Below, one piece after another: positions 7,417-17,374 of a stretch of DNA of 64,000 nucleotides. Under the pieces are notes generated by a model. That model did no database searches. It was not told the DNA's origin and worked only from the letters and a program-made list of their open reading frames with translations. The stretch spans positions 62,001 through 126,000 of the forward strand of contig NZ_PYCN01000015.1 in NCBI RefSeq assembly GCF_003062295.1, given 5' to 3'. The first letter of the stretch is position 1, and every line of letters begins with the position of its first letter. Source of the DNA: Bradyrhizobium algeriense. Its GTDB lineage: Bacteria; Pseudomonadota; Alphaproteobacteria; Rhizobiales; Xanthobacteraceae. A program made the translations under genes and the position numbers.

Positions 7417-7773
7417 ATGTCAGCAAGTGAAATGGGCAAGACGGCATTGAAACCATCGTTTGCCCCTTCGCCGTTAACGACTTTTTTTATAAAGCTTGCC
7501 GCTGTCACTTGTGCGGTGCTCGTGTTTTTTTATGTGGCCTTCACTCTTATTACGGGCTTCATCGAAGAGCGGGCGAATGAACTGGCGATACTAAAAGGTG
7601 GCCCGGCATTTTGGGGAACGATGGAAGAAAAATTGTACAAACTTGCCAGCGGCCCGGATTTGCCGCCTGAGAAGAAAGAAAAAATCGTCAGTGCTCTGCG
7701 AACCCTTTCCGTTCGCTACAAGCCATACGTCGATGCCATTGCGAGCGATGTGAAAAGCCAACAGCAACGCTGA
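7417..7773 (+). CDS. Hypothetical single-pass membrane protein, 118 aa
   Basis: The ATG is preceded by GGAGAG at a spacing of about 8 bases. One transmembrane helix is evident at about residues 24-48 (TTFFIKLAAVTCAVLVFFYV), followed by a soluble tail rich in charged residues (EERANELAILKGG and PPEKKEKIVSALRTL). The topology suggests a cytoplasmic N-terminus and an exported tail. It is convergent with the RND operon, whose last gene ends 25 bp beyond. No family is recognised. Confidence 0.68.
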   Translation: MSASEMGKTALKPSFAPSPLTTFFIKLAAVTCAVLVFFYVAFTLITGFIEERANELAILKGGPAFWGTMEEKLYKLASGPDLPPEKKEKIVSALRTLSVRYKPYVDAIASDVKSQQQR

Positions 7774-7798
7774 GGCCTGCAAAAGCCCCTCGAAGCTT

Positions 7799-10700
7799 CT
7801 ATTCGGCCGGCGCCGGGATCGCTGCCGGCCGGGATCGCTGCCGCAACCGGTCGATCAGCAGGTAGATCACCGGCGTCGTGTAGAGCGTCAGGATCTGCGA
7901 CACGAACAACCCTCCGATGATGGTGATGCCGAGCGGCCGGCGCAGCTCGGTGCCGGGGCCGGTGGCAATGACCAGTGGAATGCCGGCAAACAGGGCTGCC
8001 ATCGTCGTCATCAGGATCGGCCGGAAGCGGGCGCGGCACGCCTCGAAGATCGCGTCCGCCGACGACAGCCCGCGGTGGCGTTCGGCGTCGAGCGCGAAAT
8101 CGACCATCATGATGCCGTTCTTCTTGACGATGCCGATCAACAGGATGATGCCGACAAAGGCAATCACCGTCAGCGGCGTGTTGGTCACCTGCAGCGCCAG
8201 CAGCGCGCCGAGGCCTGCCGACGGCAGCGTCGAAATGATCGTGATCGGGTGCGCCAGGCTCTCATAGAGCACGCCAAGCACGATATACATCGCCACCAGC
8301 GCGCCCAGGATCAGCAGCGGCTGCCGGCCGCTGGTCCTGTTGAAATCGCCGGCATTGCCGTCGAAACTGCCGCGGATGCCTTCCGGCATGTGCAGTTCCT
8401 CGACCGCGCGCTGGATGTTCGTGGTCGCGACCTCTAGCGGCACGTCGGGCAGCAGATTGAACGAGACCGTCGTCGAGGGAAACGATTGCGAGTGATACAC
8501 CGCGAGCGGCGACAGGCCGCGCTGGTAGCGCACCACGGCCGATAGCGGCACCTGGGCGTCGTTGGCGCCGGCCACGAAGATACGCTCGAGGTTGGAGGGA
8601 TCGCTCTGGAATTTCGGGTCGATTTCCAGCACCACCATGTACTGGTTGCGCTGGGTATAGATGATCGAGATCTGCCGTTGCGCGAACGCGTTGTTCAGGG
8701 CGTTGTCGATATCCTGGACGCGCACGCCGAGGCTTGACGCCGTCTTGCGGTCGATCACCAGCGACAATTGCAGCCCGCCGGGGTCGCGGTCGCTGGAAAC
8801 GTCGGTGATGCCCTCCACTGTCTCCATGCGCTTGGCGACCAGCGGCGCCCATTTCTGCAGCAGGTCGAGGTTGGTGCTCGACAGCGTATACTGATAGTCG
8901 GAATCGCTCTGCCGTCCGCCGGTGCGGATGTCCTGCGCGGCGAACATGAACAGGCGGATGCCGGCGACCCGGTAGAGATTCCGCCGCAGCCGATCGATCA
9001 CCTGCGCGGTCGACATACCCGCCCGCTCCTCCGGCGGCTTCAGGCTGATGAACATGGTGCCGCGGTTGGAACCGCCGCCGCCCGGGCCCGCGGTGCCGCC
9101 GAGGGACGAGCCAACACCGGCGACCGCCGGATCGGCCATCACGATGTCAGCCAGTTGCTGCTGCAGCCCAAGCATCGCCTGGAACGAGGTGTCGGGGGAA
9201 GCACGGGTCGCGCCGATCACGAGGCCACTGTCGTCAGTCGGGAAATAGCCTTTCGGGATCTTGATATAGAGCACCACCGTCAGCGCGATGGTTGCAAAGA
9301 ACACGACCAGCGTCAGAAACGGGAATCCCAGCACCGCGCGCAGCGTCCAGGTGTAGAAGGAAACAATGCGCGACAGTGTGCCCTCGACCAGGCGGTCGAA
9401 CCAGGTCGCGCGGTCCGACGTCGCCTCCTTGATGTAGTGCGCGCAGATCATCGGCGTGACCGTGAGCGAGACCACAGTCGACACCACGATGGCAAAGGTC
9501 AGCGTCAGCGAGAATTCGCGCAACAGCCGGCCGACGATCCCGTCCATGAAGATAAGCGGCGTAAACGCCGCGATCAGGGATAGGCTGATCGATAGCACGG
9601 TAAAGCCGATTTGCTTGGCGCCCTCCAGCGCTGCCGGGTAAGGCGCCATGCCGTGTTCAAGGTTGCGGTACATGTTCTCGATCATGACGATGGCGTCGTC
9701 GACCACGAAGCCGACCGAGATCGCGAGCGCCATCAGCGACAGATTGTCGATCGAGAAGCCGGCGAGCCACATGCCAGCGCAGGTGCCGGCCAGCGCCAGC
9801 GGCACCGAGACGCCGGCCGCGATGGTCGGCGTCAGCCGCCGCAGGAACGCGAACACGACAACCATCACCAGGAACGCCGTCGCCAGCAGCGTGTACTGCA
9901 TATCGAGCACGCTGGCGCGGATGGTGCCGGTACGGTCGACCAGGGTCGAAATCTCTACCCCGCCTGGGAGCCACTGCTTCAGTTCCGGCAATAGCGCCCT
10001 CACCCGGTCGACCGTGTCGATGACGTTGGCGTCGCCCTGCTTGGTGATCTGGATCAACACCGCCGGCTGCTTGTTGAACCAGGCGATCGAGCGGCTGTTG
10101 CGGACGGAATCCTCGACGTCAGCGACGTCGGCAAGGCGGACGAAATTGCCGGCCGAGCTCTTGATGATGATGTCGCGGAATTCGGCCGCTGTGCGCATCT
10201 GCTTGTTGGTCGAAATCGTCTCGCTCTGGCGGCCGCCGTTGAAGATGCCGACCGGCCCCAGCGGATTGGCGTTGATGATGGCGAGCCGCACGTCGTCGGT
10301 GGCGATATCAGCATTCGACAGCGCCACCGGGTTGAGCGCGATCCGCACCGCCGGCTGGTCGGCGCCGGTGACGTTGACTTCGCCGACGCCCGGCACCTGC
10401 GAGATGCGCTGCGCGATCACGGTGTCGGCGACGTCATACATCGCGCTGGTCGTCAGCGTCTTCGACGTCAGCGCCAGCACGAATACCGGTGCGGCGGCGG
10501 GATTGGCCTTGCGGAAGCGCGGCAGCGACGGCAGGTCGCTCGGCAGGTCCGCCATCGAGGCATTGATCGCAGCCTGCACATCGCGCGCCGCGCGGTCGAT
10601 GTCGCGACCGATCGAGAATTGCAACTGGATGCTGGTGGTGCCGAGCGAACTGGTCGACGTGATCTGGTCGAGGCCCGCGATCTGGCCGAGCCGGCGTTCC

Positions 10701-10903
10701 AAGGGTGCTGCGACCGTCGACGCCATCACGGAAGGATCGGCGCCGGGCCGCGTGGCCGACACCCGGATCATCGGGAAGTCGACATTGGGCACCGACGAGA
10801 CCGGCAGAAAGACATAGGCGACGATGCCGACCAGAAAGAGCCCAATCGCCAGCAGCGTGGTGCCAACCGGCCGCCGGATGAAGGGCTCCGAGATCGATGC
10901 CAT
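7799..10903 (-). CDS. mdtC: RND multidrug efflux pump subunit, MdtC-like
   Basis: A 1034-residue hydrophobe/amphiphile-efflux RND permease. The N-terminus SEPFIRRPVGTTLLAIGLF is the usual first helix, a large periplasmic porter domain lies between helices 1 and 2 and again between 7 and 8, and the proton-relay region GFVVDDAIVMIENMYR with paired Asp is present in helix 4. It follows MdtB directly: the upstream stop ends at 10904 and this ATG starts at 10903. Two unlike RND subunits in one operon is the MdtBC arrangement, where a mixed B2C trimer pumps bile salts, novobiocin and similar drugs. The substrate here is not known. Confidence 0.88.
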   Translation of the reverse strand: MASISEPFIRRPVGTTLLAIGLFLVGIVAYVFLPVSSVPNVDFPMIRVSATRPGADPSVMASTVAAPLERRLGQIAGLDQITSTSSLGTTSIQLQFSIGRDIDRAARDVQAAINASMADLPSDLPSLPRFRKANPAAAPVFVLALTSKTLTTSAMYDVADTVIAQRISQVPGVGEVNVTGADQPAVRIALNPVALSNADIATDDVRLAIINANPLGPVGIFNGGRQSETISTNKQMRTAAEFRDIIIKSSAGNFVRLADVADVEDSVRNSRSIAWFNKQPAVLIQITKQGDANVIDTVDRVRALLPELKQWLPGGVEISTLVDRTGTIRASVLDMQYTLLATAFLVMVVVFAFLRRLTPTIAAGVSVPLALAGTCAGMWLAGFSIDNLSLMALAISVGFVVDDAIVMIENMYRNLEHGMAPYPAALEGAKQIGFTVLSISLSLIAAFTPLIFMDGIVGRLLREFSLTLTFAIVVSTVVSLTVTPMICAHYIKEATSDRATWFDRLVEGTLSRIVSFYTWTLRAVLGFPFLTLVVFFATIALTVVLYIKIPKGYFPTDDSGLVIGATRASPDTSFQAMLGLQQQLADIVMADPAVAGVGSSLGGTAGPGGGGSNRGTMFISLKPPEERAGMSTAQVIDRLRRNLYRVAGIRLFMFAAQDIRTGGRQSDSDYQYTLSSTNLDLLQKWAPLVAKRMETVEGITDVSSDRDPGGLQLSLVIDRKTASSLGVRVQDIDNALNNAFAQRQISIIYTQRNQYMVVLEIDPKFQSDPSNLERIFVAGANDAQVPLSAVVRYQRGLSPLAVYHSQSFPSTTVSFNLLPDVPLEVATTNIQRAVEELHMPEGIRGSFDGNAGDFNRTSGRQPLLILGALVAMYIVLGVLYESLAHPITIISTLPSAGLGALLALQVTNTPLTVIAFVGIILLIGIVKKNGIMMVDFALDAERHRGLSSADAIFEACRARFRPILMTTMAALFAGIPLVIATGPGTELRRPLGITIIGGLFVSQILTLYTTPVIYLLIDRLRQRSRPAAIPAPAE

Positions 10904-13900
10904 CTATTGCATCCCCTCGGTGGCCCCGGCAACCGTCGGCCCGGGAGGCCCTGGGTCCGGCACCGCCTTCTCGATTTTGCGATTGATCCGGTCCAGCGCC
11001 AGATAGATCACCGGCGTCGTATAGAGCGTCAGCAACTGGCTCAGCAGCAAGCCGCCGATGATGGAGATGCCGAGGGGAAACCGCAATTCGGCGCCGGTGC
11101 CGCTTTCGATCGCCAGCGGCAGCGCGCCGAACAGCGCGGCCAGCGTCGTCATCATGATCGGACGGAAGCGCAACAGGCAGGCCTGCACGATGGCTTCATT
11201 AGGCGACATGCCCTGATGCCGCTCCGCCTCCAATGCGAAGTCGATCATCATGATCGCGTTCTTCTTGACGATGCCCATCAACAGAATGATGCCGATCAGG
11301 CCGATCACCGACAGGTCCTGCCCGAACAGCATCAACGCCAGGATGGCGCCGACGCCTGCGGACGGCAGCGTCGAGAGAATGGTGATCGGGTGGATGTAGC
11401 TCTCGTAGAGCACGCCGAGCACGATGTAGATGGTGACGATCGCCGCCAGAATGAGCCATGGCTGTCCGGCCAGCGATTTCGAGAACTCGGCCGCGTCGCC
11501 GGCATAGACGCCGACGATGCTGCCGGGCATGCCGATATTGGTCTCGATCTTCTTGACCGCCTCGACGGCATCGCCCAGCGCCTCGCCGGGCGCGAGGTTG
11601 AAGCTGAGCGAGACGGCTGGAAACTGCGCCAGATGCGAGATCGCCAGCGGCGCGGTGGTGCGGGTGAGCGTCGCCACCGCCGACAGTGGCACCTGGGCGC
11701 CCGGGGCGCCTGCGGTCGTACTCGCGGCCCCCGGCAGATAGAGCTTCGAGAGGATCGACGGATCGCGCTGGTACATCGGCATCGCCTCCAGCACCACGCG
11801 ATACTGGTTGGCCTGGCCGTAGATCGTCGAAATCTGCCGCTGCGCGAAGGCATCGTTGAGGGTGTCGTTGACCGCCTGGAGGCTGACGCCGAGCTGGCCG
11901 GCGCGCTGGCGGTTGATGTCGAGCGCGGCGCGCAAGCCGCCTTCCTGCGCTTCCGAGGAGACGTCGCGGAACAGCGGATCGCGGCGCATTTCGGCAATCA
12001 GCTTCTGCGACCATAGCGAGACCTGCGCCGCATCGGTGCCGGTCAGCGTATACTGGTACTGCGAGCGGCTCGACTGGGTCGAGATCTGCACGTCCTGCAC
12101 CGGCTGGAAATAGATGGTCATGCCGGGGATCGACGCGGTGCGTTGCTTCAGCCTATCGACCACGACGGAAATGTCGTCTTGCCGCTCGCCGCGCGGCCGC
12201 AGCGTCATCACCAGGCGCCCGACATTGGTGGTCGGGTTGACCGAGCCGGCCCCGATCACGGAGACCACGCCGACGACGTCAGGATCGGCCTGGATCGCAG
12301 CCGCTGCCGCCGCCTGCCGGCTTTGCATCTCGGCAAAGGAAACGTCGGCGCCGGCCTCGGTCACCGCCGTGATCGACGCGGTGTCCTGCAGCGGCAAAAA
12401 GCCCTTCGGCGCGATCACGTACATCACGAGGGTCGCAGCGATGGTGGCGAACGTTACAACCAAAGTCGCGCGCTGGCGCTGCAGCACCCACAGCAGCGTG
12501 CGATGGTAGAGGGCGACCATGTGGTCGATACCACGGCTGACGGCGGTGAGCCCCGGGACCGTCATCTCCTCGCCGACATGCTTGAGCAGTCGCGAGCACA
12601 TCATCGGCGTCAGCGTCAGCGAGACGATCGCCGACGTCACCACCGCGATCGTCAGCGTGAGTGCGAATTCGCGGAACATGCGCCCGACCAGCCCGGACAT
12701 GAACAATAGCGGGATGAACACCGCGATCAGCGACACCGTCAGCGAAATCACGGTGAAGCCGATTTCGCTGGCGCCCTTGAGCGACGCCTCCATGACGGAT
12801 TCACCGTTCTCCATGTGCCGGACGATGTTCTCGATCATCACGATCGCATCGTCGACCACGAACCCCGTTCCGATCGTCAGCGCCATCAGCGACAGATTGT
12901 CGAGGCTGAAGCCCGAAAAATACATGATGCCGAAGCTGGTGATCAGCGATAGCGGCAGCGCCACGCCCGCGATCAGGGTCGCGCGCAGCGACCGCAGGAA
13001 CAGCAGCACTACCAACGTCACCAGCACTACGGAAAGGATCAGCGTGAACTGCACGTCGCGGACGGACGCCCGAATGGTGACGGTGCGGTCGGAGACGATG
13101 GTCAGGTTGACGCCGGCCGGGATCGCGCGCTGCACCTTGGGAATTTCCGCACGGATCTGCCGGACCACCTCGATCACGTTGGCCCCGGGTTGCCGCTGGA
13201 TGTCGATGATCACGGCCGGCGTGCCCTGATACCAGCCGCCGGTGCGGTCGTTCTCCAGCCCGTCGATGATGATGGCGACGTCGCCGATCGTGACCGGCGA
13301 ACCGTTGCGATAGGCGATGATGATCGGCTTGTAAGCATCAGCCACCGCGATCTGGTCATTGGCGGCGATGGTGTAGGCCTGCTGCGCGCCGTCGAGCGAT
13401 CCCTTCGGCCCCGACACGTTGGCGCCCGCGATGGCGTTGCGCAGATCCTCCATCGAGATGCCGTAGGCGGCGAGCCGCGCCAGATCGGCCTGCACCCTCA
13501 CCGCGGGCTTGAGCCCGCCGAGGATTGCAACGCGCCCGACGCCGGAAATCTGGCTGAGCCGCTGGCCCAAAATCGTATCGGCGATATCGCTCATCGCGCG
13601 CAGCGAAATCGTCTCCGACGTCAGCGCCAGCGTCAGGACCGGGGCATCGGCCGGGTTCACCTTGGCATAGGTCGGCGGATAAGGCAGGTTTCTCGGCAGG
13701 ATTCCGGCGGCGGCGTTGATCGCGGCCTGCACGTCCTGGGTGGCGCCATCGATGTCGCGGTTGAGGTCGAACTGCAGCGAGATCTGGCTGACGCCGAACG
13801 AGGAGGTCGACTGCATCGACGACAGCGACGGAATCTGTCCGAGCTGGCGCTCCAGCGGCGCCGTGATCAGCGACGCGATCACGTCGGGGCTCGCGCCCGG

Positions 13901-14053
13901 CAATTGCGTCGTCACCTGCACGGTCGGAAAGTCAACCTGCGGCAGCGCCGATACCGGCAGCGCCCAGTAGCCGAGCGCACCGCCGATCATCAGCGCGATC
14001 CCCAACAACGAGGTCGCGATCGGCCGGCGGATGAACGGTTCGGAGACGCTCAT
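10904..14053 (-). CDS. mdtB: RND multidrug efflux pump subunit, MdtB-like
   Basis: A 1049-residue RND permease, same fold as its downstream neighbour but clearly distinct in sequence. The start VSEPFIRRPIATSLLGIAL, the porter domain (QVDFPTVQVTTQLPG) and the proton-relay motif GFVVDDAIVMIENIVRHME are all present, and the second half shows the internal duplication typical of RND pumps. It lies third in the operon, 45 bp after the adaptor gene, and abuts the MdtC-like gene with no gap. It probably forms mixed trimers with that product in the inner membrane. Confidence 0.88.
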   Translation of the reverse strand: MSVSEPFIRRPIATSLLGIALMIGGALGYWALPVSALPQVDFPTVQVTTQLPGASPDVIASLITAPLERQLGQIPSLSSMQSTSSFGVSQISLQFDLNRDIDGATQDVQAAINAAAGILPRNLPYPPTYAKVNPADAPVLTLALTSETISLRAMSDIADTILGQRLSQISGVGRVAILGGLKPAVRVQADLARLAAYGISMEDLRNAIAGANVSGPKGSLDGAQQAYTIAANDQIAVADAYKPIIIAYRNGSPVTIGDVAIIIDGLENDRTGGWYQGTPAVIIDIQRQPGANVIEVVRQIRAEIPKVQRAIPAGVNLTIVSDRTVTIRASVRDVQFTLILSVVLVTLVVLLFLRSLRATLIAGVALPLSLITSFGIMYFSGFSLDNLSLMALTIGTGFVVDDAIVMIENIVRHMENGESVMEASLKGASEIGFTVISLTVSLIAVFIPLLFMSGLVGRMFREFALTLTIAVVTSAIVSLTLTPMMCSRLLKHVGEEMTVPGLTAVSRGIDHMVALYHRTLLWVLQRQRATLVVTFATIAATLVMYVIAPKGFLPLQDTASITAVTEAGADVSFAEMQSRQAAAAAAIQADPDVVGVVSVIGAGSVNPTTNVGRLVMTLRPRGERQDDISVVVDRLKQRTASIPGMTIYFQPVQDVQISTQSSRSQYQYTLTGTDAAQVSLWSQKLIAEMRRDPLFRDVSSEAQEGGLRAALDINRQRAGQLGVSLQAVNDTLNDAFAQRQISTIYGQANQYRVVLEAMPMYQRDPSILSKLYLPGAASTTAGAPGAQVPLSAVATLTRTTAPLAISHLAQFPAVSLSFNLAPGEALGDAVEAVKKIETNIGMPGSIVGVYAGDAAEFSKSLAGQPWLILAAIVTIYIVLGVLYESYIHPITILSTLPSAGVGAILALMLFGQDLSVIGLIGIILLMGIVKKNAIMMIDFALEAERHQGMSPNEAIVQACLLRFRPIMMTTLAALFGALPLAIESGTGAELRFPLGISIIGGLLLSQLLTLYTTPVIYLALDRINRKIEKAVPDPGPPGPTVAGATEGMQ

Positions 14054-14098
14054 GGTTGCGTCCTCACTTGCGAATTCATTTCAGGCGTGCGGTGTCGA

Positions 14099-15493
14099 TC
14101 ATGGCTGCGACTTCGCAGCGCCGCCCGACGGCTCGGCTGGTGCCGGGCCGGTTTGTCCCTTCTGATCGCCCTCGCCGCGCTCGCGCTTGCCGCGGTGCTC
14201 GCCATCCTTGCCCTGACCACCCCTGGGCTCTCCCTTGGGCTCTCCCTTGGCATCGGGGCTGCGGCTGCGCTTGCGCGGCGCGAGGTCCGCGGTCGGCGCC
14301 CGGTCGTCGGTGCCGATCAGAACCTTGGCGCCGTCGGACAGATTGGCAAAGCCCGTGGTCACGACGCGGTCGGAGATCGAAAGGCCGCTCGCGATCACGG
14401 CGTCGTTTTCGTTCTGCTGCGTCACCACGACCGGCTTGGCGGTCGCGACATTGTCGGGGCCGATCACATAGCTGAACGTCCCGACAGGGCCGCGCTGCAC
14501 GGCCGACGCCGGCACGACGATCGCCTTCTCCAGCGTTTCGACCTTCAGCCGCACATTGACGAACTGTCCGGGCCAGAGCTGGAACTTGGCGTTCGGAAAT
14601 TCGGCCTTCAGCTTCAGCGTGCCCGTGGTCGGATCGACCTGGTTGTCGATGCCCTTGAGCGTACCTGTATCGACGACGGTGACGCCGTCATTGCCGAACA
14701 CGTCCACCGCCAGCACGCCCAAGGCGGCGGCGGCGTTGACCCGCACGATCTGCTGCTGCGGCAGGCTGAACTGCACCGCGATCGGCTGCAACTGGGTGAT
14801 GATGACGAGGCCGGTGACGTCAGAAGCGCGGATGATGTTGCCCTGGTCGACCTGGCGCAGGCCGACGCGCCCCGTCAGCGGCGCGATGACCTTGGTGTAG
14901 CCGAGCATCGCCCGCGCATTGTCGATGGCGGCCTGGTCGGCCTGCACCAGCGCTTCCTGCTGGGCGACCACCGCGCGCTGCGTATCGGCCTGCTGCTTGG
15001 AGCCGGCATTCGACGCGGCGAGTTGCTGATAGCGCGCCAGATCGAGCTTCTGGTTGGCGAGCAGCGCCTCGTCCTGCGCCTTCTTGGCCACCGCCTGATC
15101 GTACTGGGCCTGGTAGATCACGGGATCGATCTCGGCGAGCACGTCGCCCTGCTTGACGTCCTGGCCCTCGACGAAATTCACCTTGATCAGCTTGCCGTCG
15201 ACCTGAGCGCGCACGATAACGTTGTTCAACGCGCGAACCGAGCCCACAGCATCGAGGTATACAGGCACATCCTGCGTCCGCGGCGTCGCCGCCAGCACCG
15301 GCACCGGGAGGTCGGGGCGCGCACCGGGGCCGCCACGGCCATTCTGTTTCTGCTGAAAGGCGTACCAGCCGAGATAGCCGAGCCCGCCGAGGATCAATAG
15401 CGTGATCGTCAGCGACACCATCCGCCGGCCAATGCCGCGCACGACGCGCTTGCCAGCCGTCTTCGGTTTGTCATCTTCCGGCTTAAAGAGCAT
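14099..15493 (-). CDS. mdtA: RND efflux periplasmic adaptor, MdtA-like
   Basis: A 464-residue membrane-fusion protein. A single N-terminal helix (about residues 26-46) anchors it. A barrel-sandwich/lipoyl-type half (VIVRAQVDGKLIKVNFVEG), a coiled-coil hairpin (DPVIYQAQYDQAVAKKAQ onward) and the second lipoyl half with VIAPLTGRVGLRQVD follow in the normal order. The last 70 residues are a low-complexity charged tail (GEPKGEPRGGQGKDGEHRGK), not part of the family core. The start overlaps the end of the outer-membrane factor gene by 11 bp. It bridges the inner-membrane pumps to the outer-membrane channel. Confidence 0.88.
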   Translation of the reverse strand: MLFKPEDDKPKTAGKRVVRGIGRRMVSLTITLLILGGLGYLGWYAFQQKQNGRGGPGARPDLPVPVLAATPRTQDVPVYLDAVGSVRALNNVIVRAQVDGKLIKVNFVEGQDVKQGDVLAEIDPVIYQAQYDQAVAKKAQDEALLANQKLDLARYQQLAASNAGSKQQADTQRAVVAQQEALVQADQAAIDNARAMLGYTKVIAPLTGRVGLRQVDQGNIIRASDVTGLVIITQLQPIAVQFSLPQQQIVRVNAAAALGVLAVDVFGNDGVTVVDTGTLKGIDNQVDPTTGTLKLKAEFPNAKFQLWPGQFVNVRLKVETLEKAIVVPASAVQRGPVGTFSYVIGPDNVATAKPVVVTQQNENDAVIASGLSISDRVVTTGFANLSDGAKVLIGTDDRAPTADLAPRKRSRSPDAKGEPKGEPRGGQGKDGEHRGKRERGEGDQKGQTGPAPAEPSGGAAKSQP

Positions 15494-16970
15494 CGACCGG
15501 CCTTTCCATCCTGGGCTCCCAGCCGCCCCCCAGCGCCTGATAGAGGCTGACGATCGCCTGCAGCCGGGCCAGTTGGGCCTGCCACAGCAAATCCTCCGCC
15601 TGGAATAACGTCGTCTGCGTATTTAGCACAGTTACGATATCGGCGGTTCCAGCCCGCAACTGCTGCTCGGCAAGCTGGAACGCCCGCCGCGATGCCGCCA
15701 CCACTTCGCGCTGCAGCCGCAGCCTCTCCGTGGTCTGGCGGATCGAGTACAGGGCATTGTCGACATCGGCAAAGGCCTGCACCACGGTCTTGCGATAGAT
15801 CTGCAGCAACTCGTCCTGCCGCGCCTTGGTGAACTCGAAATTGCCGAGGATCCTGCCGCCGTCGAAGATCGGCTGGGTCAGGCTGCCGACCATGCTGAAG
15901 AAGGCAGCGTGCGGCTGAAACAGCGAGGACAGCGCCGAGCTTTGATAGCCACCCTGCCCGGTCAATTGGATACTCGGAAAGAACTGCGCGCGGGCATTGC
16001 CGACATTGGCGGTCGCCGAGGCAAGCTGCGCTTCCTGTCGGCGGATGTCAGGGCGCTGCGTCAGCAACTCCGACGGCAGGCCGGGCGTGACCCGCGGCGA
16101 ACCGATCTGGTTGAGCGACCCGCCCTTGACGCGAACGGATTCCGGCGGCCGCGACACCAGGGTTGCCAGCGCGTTGATGTTCTGGTCGAGCGTCTGTTTC
16201 AGCGGTGGCACCTGCGCGCGCTGGTTGGCGACCACACTCTCCTGCTGCGCGACGTCGAGGTCGGTGCCGGTCCCGGCTTTGAAGCGGTCGCGGATGGCGT
16301 TGAGGATGCGCTCGGCGCTGGCGATGTTCTGCTGCGCGGTCCGAAGCCGGTCCTGCGCGGTTAGCACCTGGAAATAGGCATTCGCAACCGTCGCCAGCGT
16401 GGTCAGCGCGACGACATCGCGGTCGAAGCGGTTGGCGATTGCGGTCTCCTCCGCGGCCTGCGCGGCGTCGCGGTTCTTGCCCCAGAAATCCAGCTCGTAA
16501 CTGGCGCTCAGCGAGGCCGAATAATTGACCACCTCACGGCCGCCAATGCTCAAGCCGCTGGCGCTCGATCCGGAGGTCCGGGAATAGCTCTCCGAGCCGC
16601 TGCCGCTGAGAGCAGGCAGCAGCGCCGCGCCGGCGATTCGCGCCTGCGCATCGGCCTGCTTGAACCGCGCAGTGGCCGCCGCAATGTCCAGATTGACGGT
16701 CTGCGCCTCTTCCATCAGGCCCGTCAGCTCGCGCGAGCGGAAGCCGCGCCACCAGTCGAGCGTCGGCGGCGCGTCGGCGGCCTTCGAAAGCCGCGCCGCC
16801 TTGTAGCCATCGGGGACGTCGAGCGCGGGATCGGGAAGATCCTTGGTCAGGATGCAACCGGAGGACGCGGCGACGAGGCCAAGCACCGCAAGCGATCGCG
16901 CCAGCCGCTTGCCGCCGGGGACAAGAGCGGGCCAGCCTTCCATCGCAGCAGTTGCAATTCGCTGGGTCAC
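15483..16970 (-). CDS. NodT-family efflux outer-membrane lipoprotein
   Basis: A TolC-like outer-membrane factor of the NodT/OprM family, first gene of the RND operon. A lipobox LGLVAASSGC marks lipid attachment. The start is uncertain: an ORF runs back to an ATG at 17078, but I prefer the GTG at 16970, which has GGAG 7 bases upstream and gives a plausible signal sequence. Two internally similar helical halves are present (LDWWRGFRSRELTGLMEEAQ in the first; QRPDIRRQEAQLASATANVG in the second). It forms the exit channel for the MdtABC-like pump. The operon promoter must lie in the gap shared with the gene at 17375. Confidence 0.85.
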   Translation of the reverse strand: MTQRIATAAMEGWPALVPGGKRLARSLAVLGLVAASSGCILTKDLPDPALDVPDGYKAARLSKAADAPPTLDWWRGFRSRELTGLMEEAQTVNLDIAAATARFKQADAQARIAGAALLPALSGSGSESYSRTSGSSASGLSIGGREVVNYSASLSASYELDFWGKNRDAAQAAEETAIANRFDRDVVALTTLATVANAYFQVLTAQDRLRTAQQNIASAERILNAIRDRFKAGTGTDLDVAQQESVVANQRAQVPPLKQTLDQNINALATLVSRPPESVRVKGGSLNQIGSPRVTPGLPSELLTQRPDIRRQEAQLASATANVGNARAQFFPSIQLTGQGGYQSSALSSLFQPHAAFFSMVGSLTQPIFDGGRILGNFEFTKARQDELLQIYRKTVVQAFADVDNALYSIRQTTERLRLQREVVAASRRAFQLAEQQLRAGTADIVTVLNTQTTLFQAEDLLWQAQLARLQAIVSLYQALGGGWEPRMERPVDAL

Positions 16971-17374
16971 ACCCGTTCTCCACCGGGCAAATCCCGGCCC
17001 GGCGCACGGCGAGCGCTTCTCCTGATGGCCTGCGATACGTTCACGGGGTGATGCTTCCGTTGGAACCTCGGGAATCATACTAGCCTTGGGACTGGGGCGC
17101 GGACAGCCCCGCGCGGTCCTGCGCCGACCGTCCGTTCGGGTGAGAAAAACAGGCAGTAAATTGCTCGCTTCCCCTTATTTATAGGGCTTGGAGCGATGTC
17201 GGGACGCGGCAGGACCGCCGAAATCTTACGAAGATTTCATGGGGTTTTCCTTCGGTTTTTCCCTGTTCTGACGTCCCGCGTCAGCCTGTCCTGCAAGCTG
17301 ATCCGCACCTGTGGCCGATTTGAAACTCCGGGAACAGCCCCCCGTATCTCGCAGCGTGCCATGGAGGGCCAAAA
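16971..17374. other. Divergent promoter region between the RND and lipid operons
   Basis: About 400 bp without a supported gene, allowing for the uncertain RND operon start (17078 or 16970). It contains the inverted repeat at 17221 and an AT-rich patch (CCCCTTATTTATAGGG at about 17172-17187). The plus-strand operon has no clear ribosome binding site. Confidence 0.5.
17221..17237. promoter_or_regulatory. Perfect inverted repeat AAATCTT-acg-AAGATTT
   Basis: A 7-3-7 palindrome in the divergent gap between the efflux operon and the cyclopropane-fatty-acid operon. No T-run follows, so an operator is likelier than a terminator. Which operon it serves is unknown. Confidence 0.45.

Noticed and set aside
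7799..14053. Long antisense ORFs over the RND and other operons
   Set aside because: They are shadows of strongly coding genes on the other strand and have Arg/Ala-rich nonsense composition.
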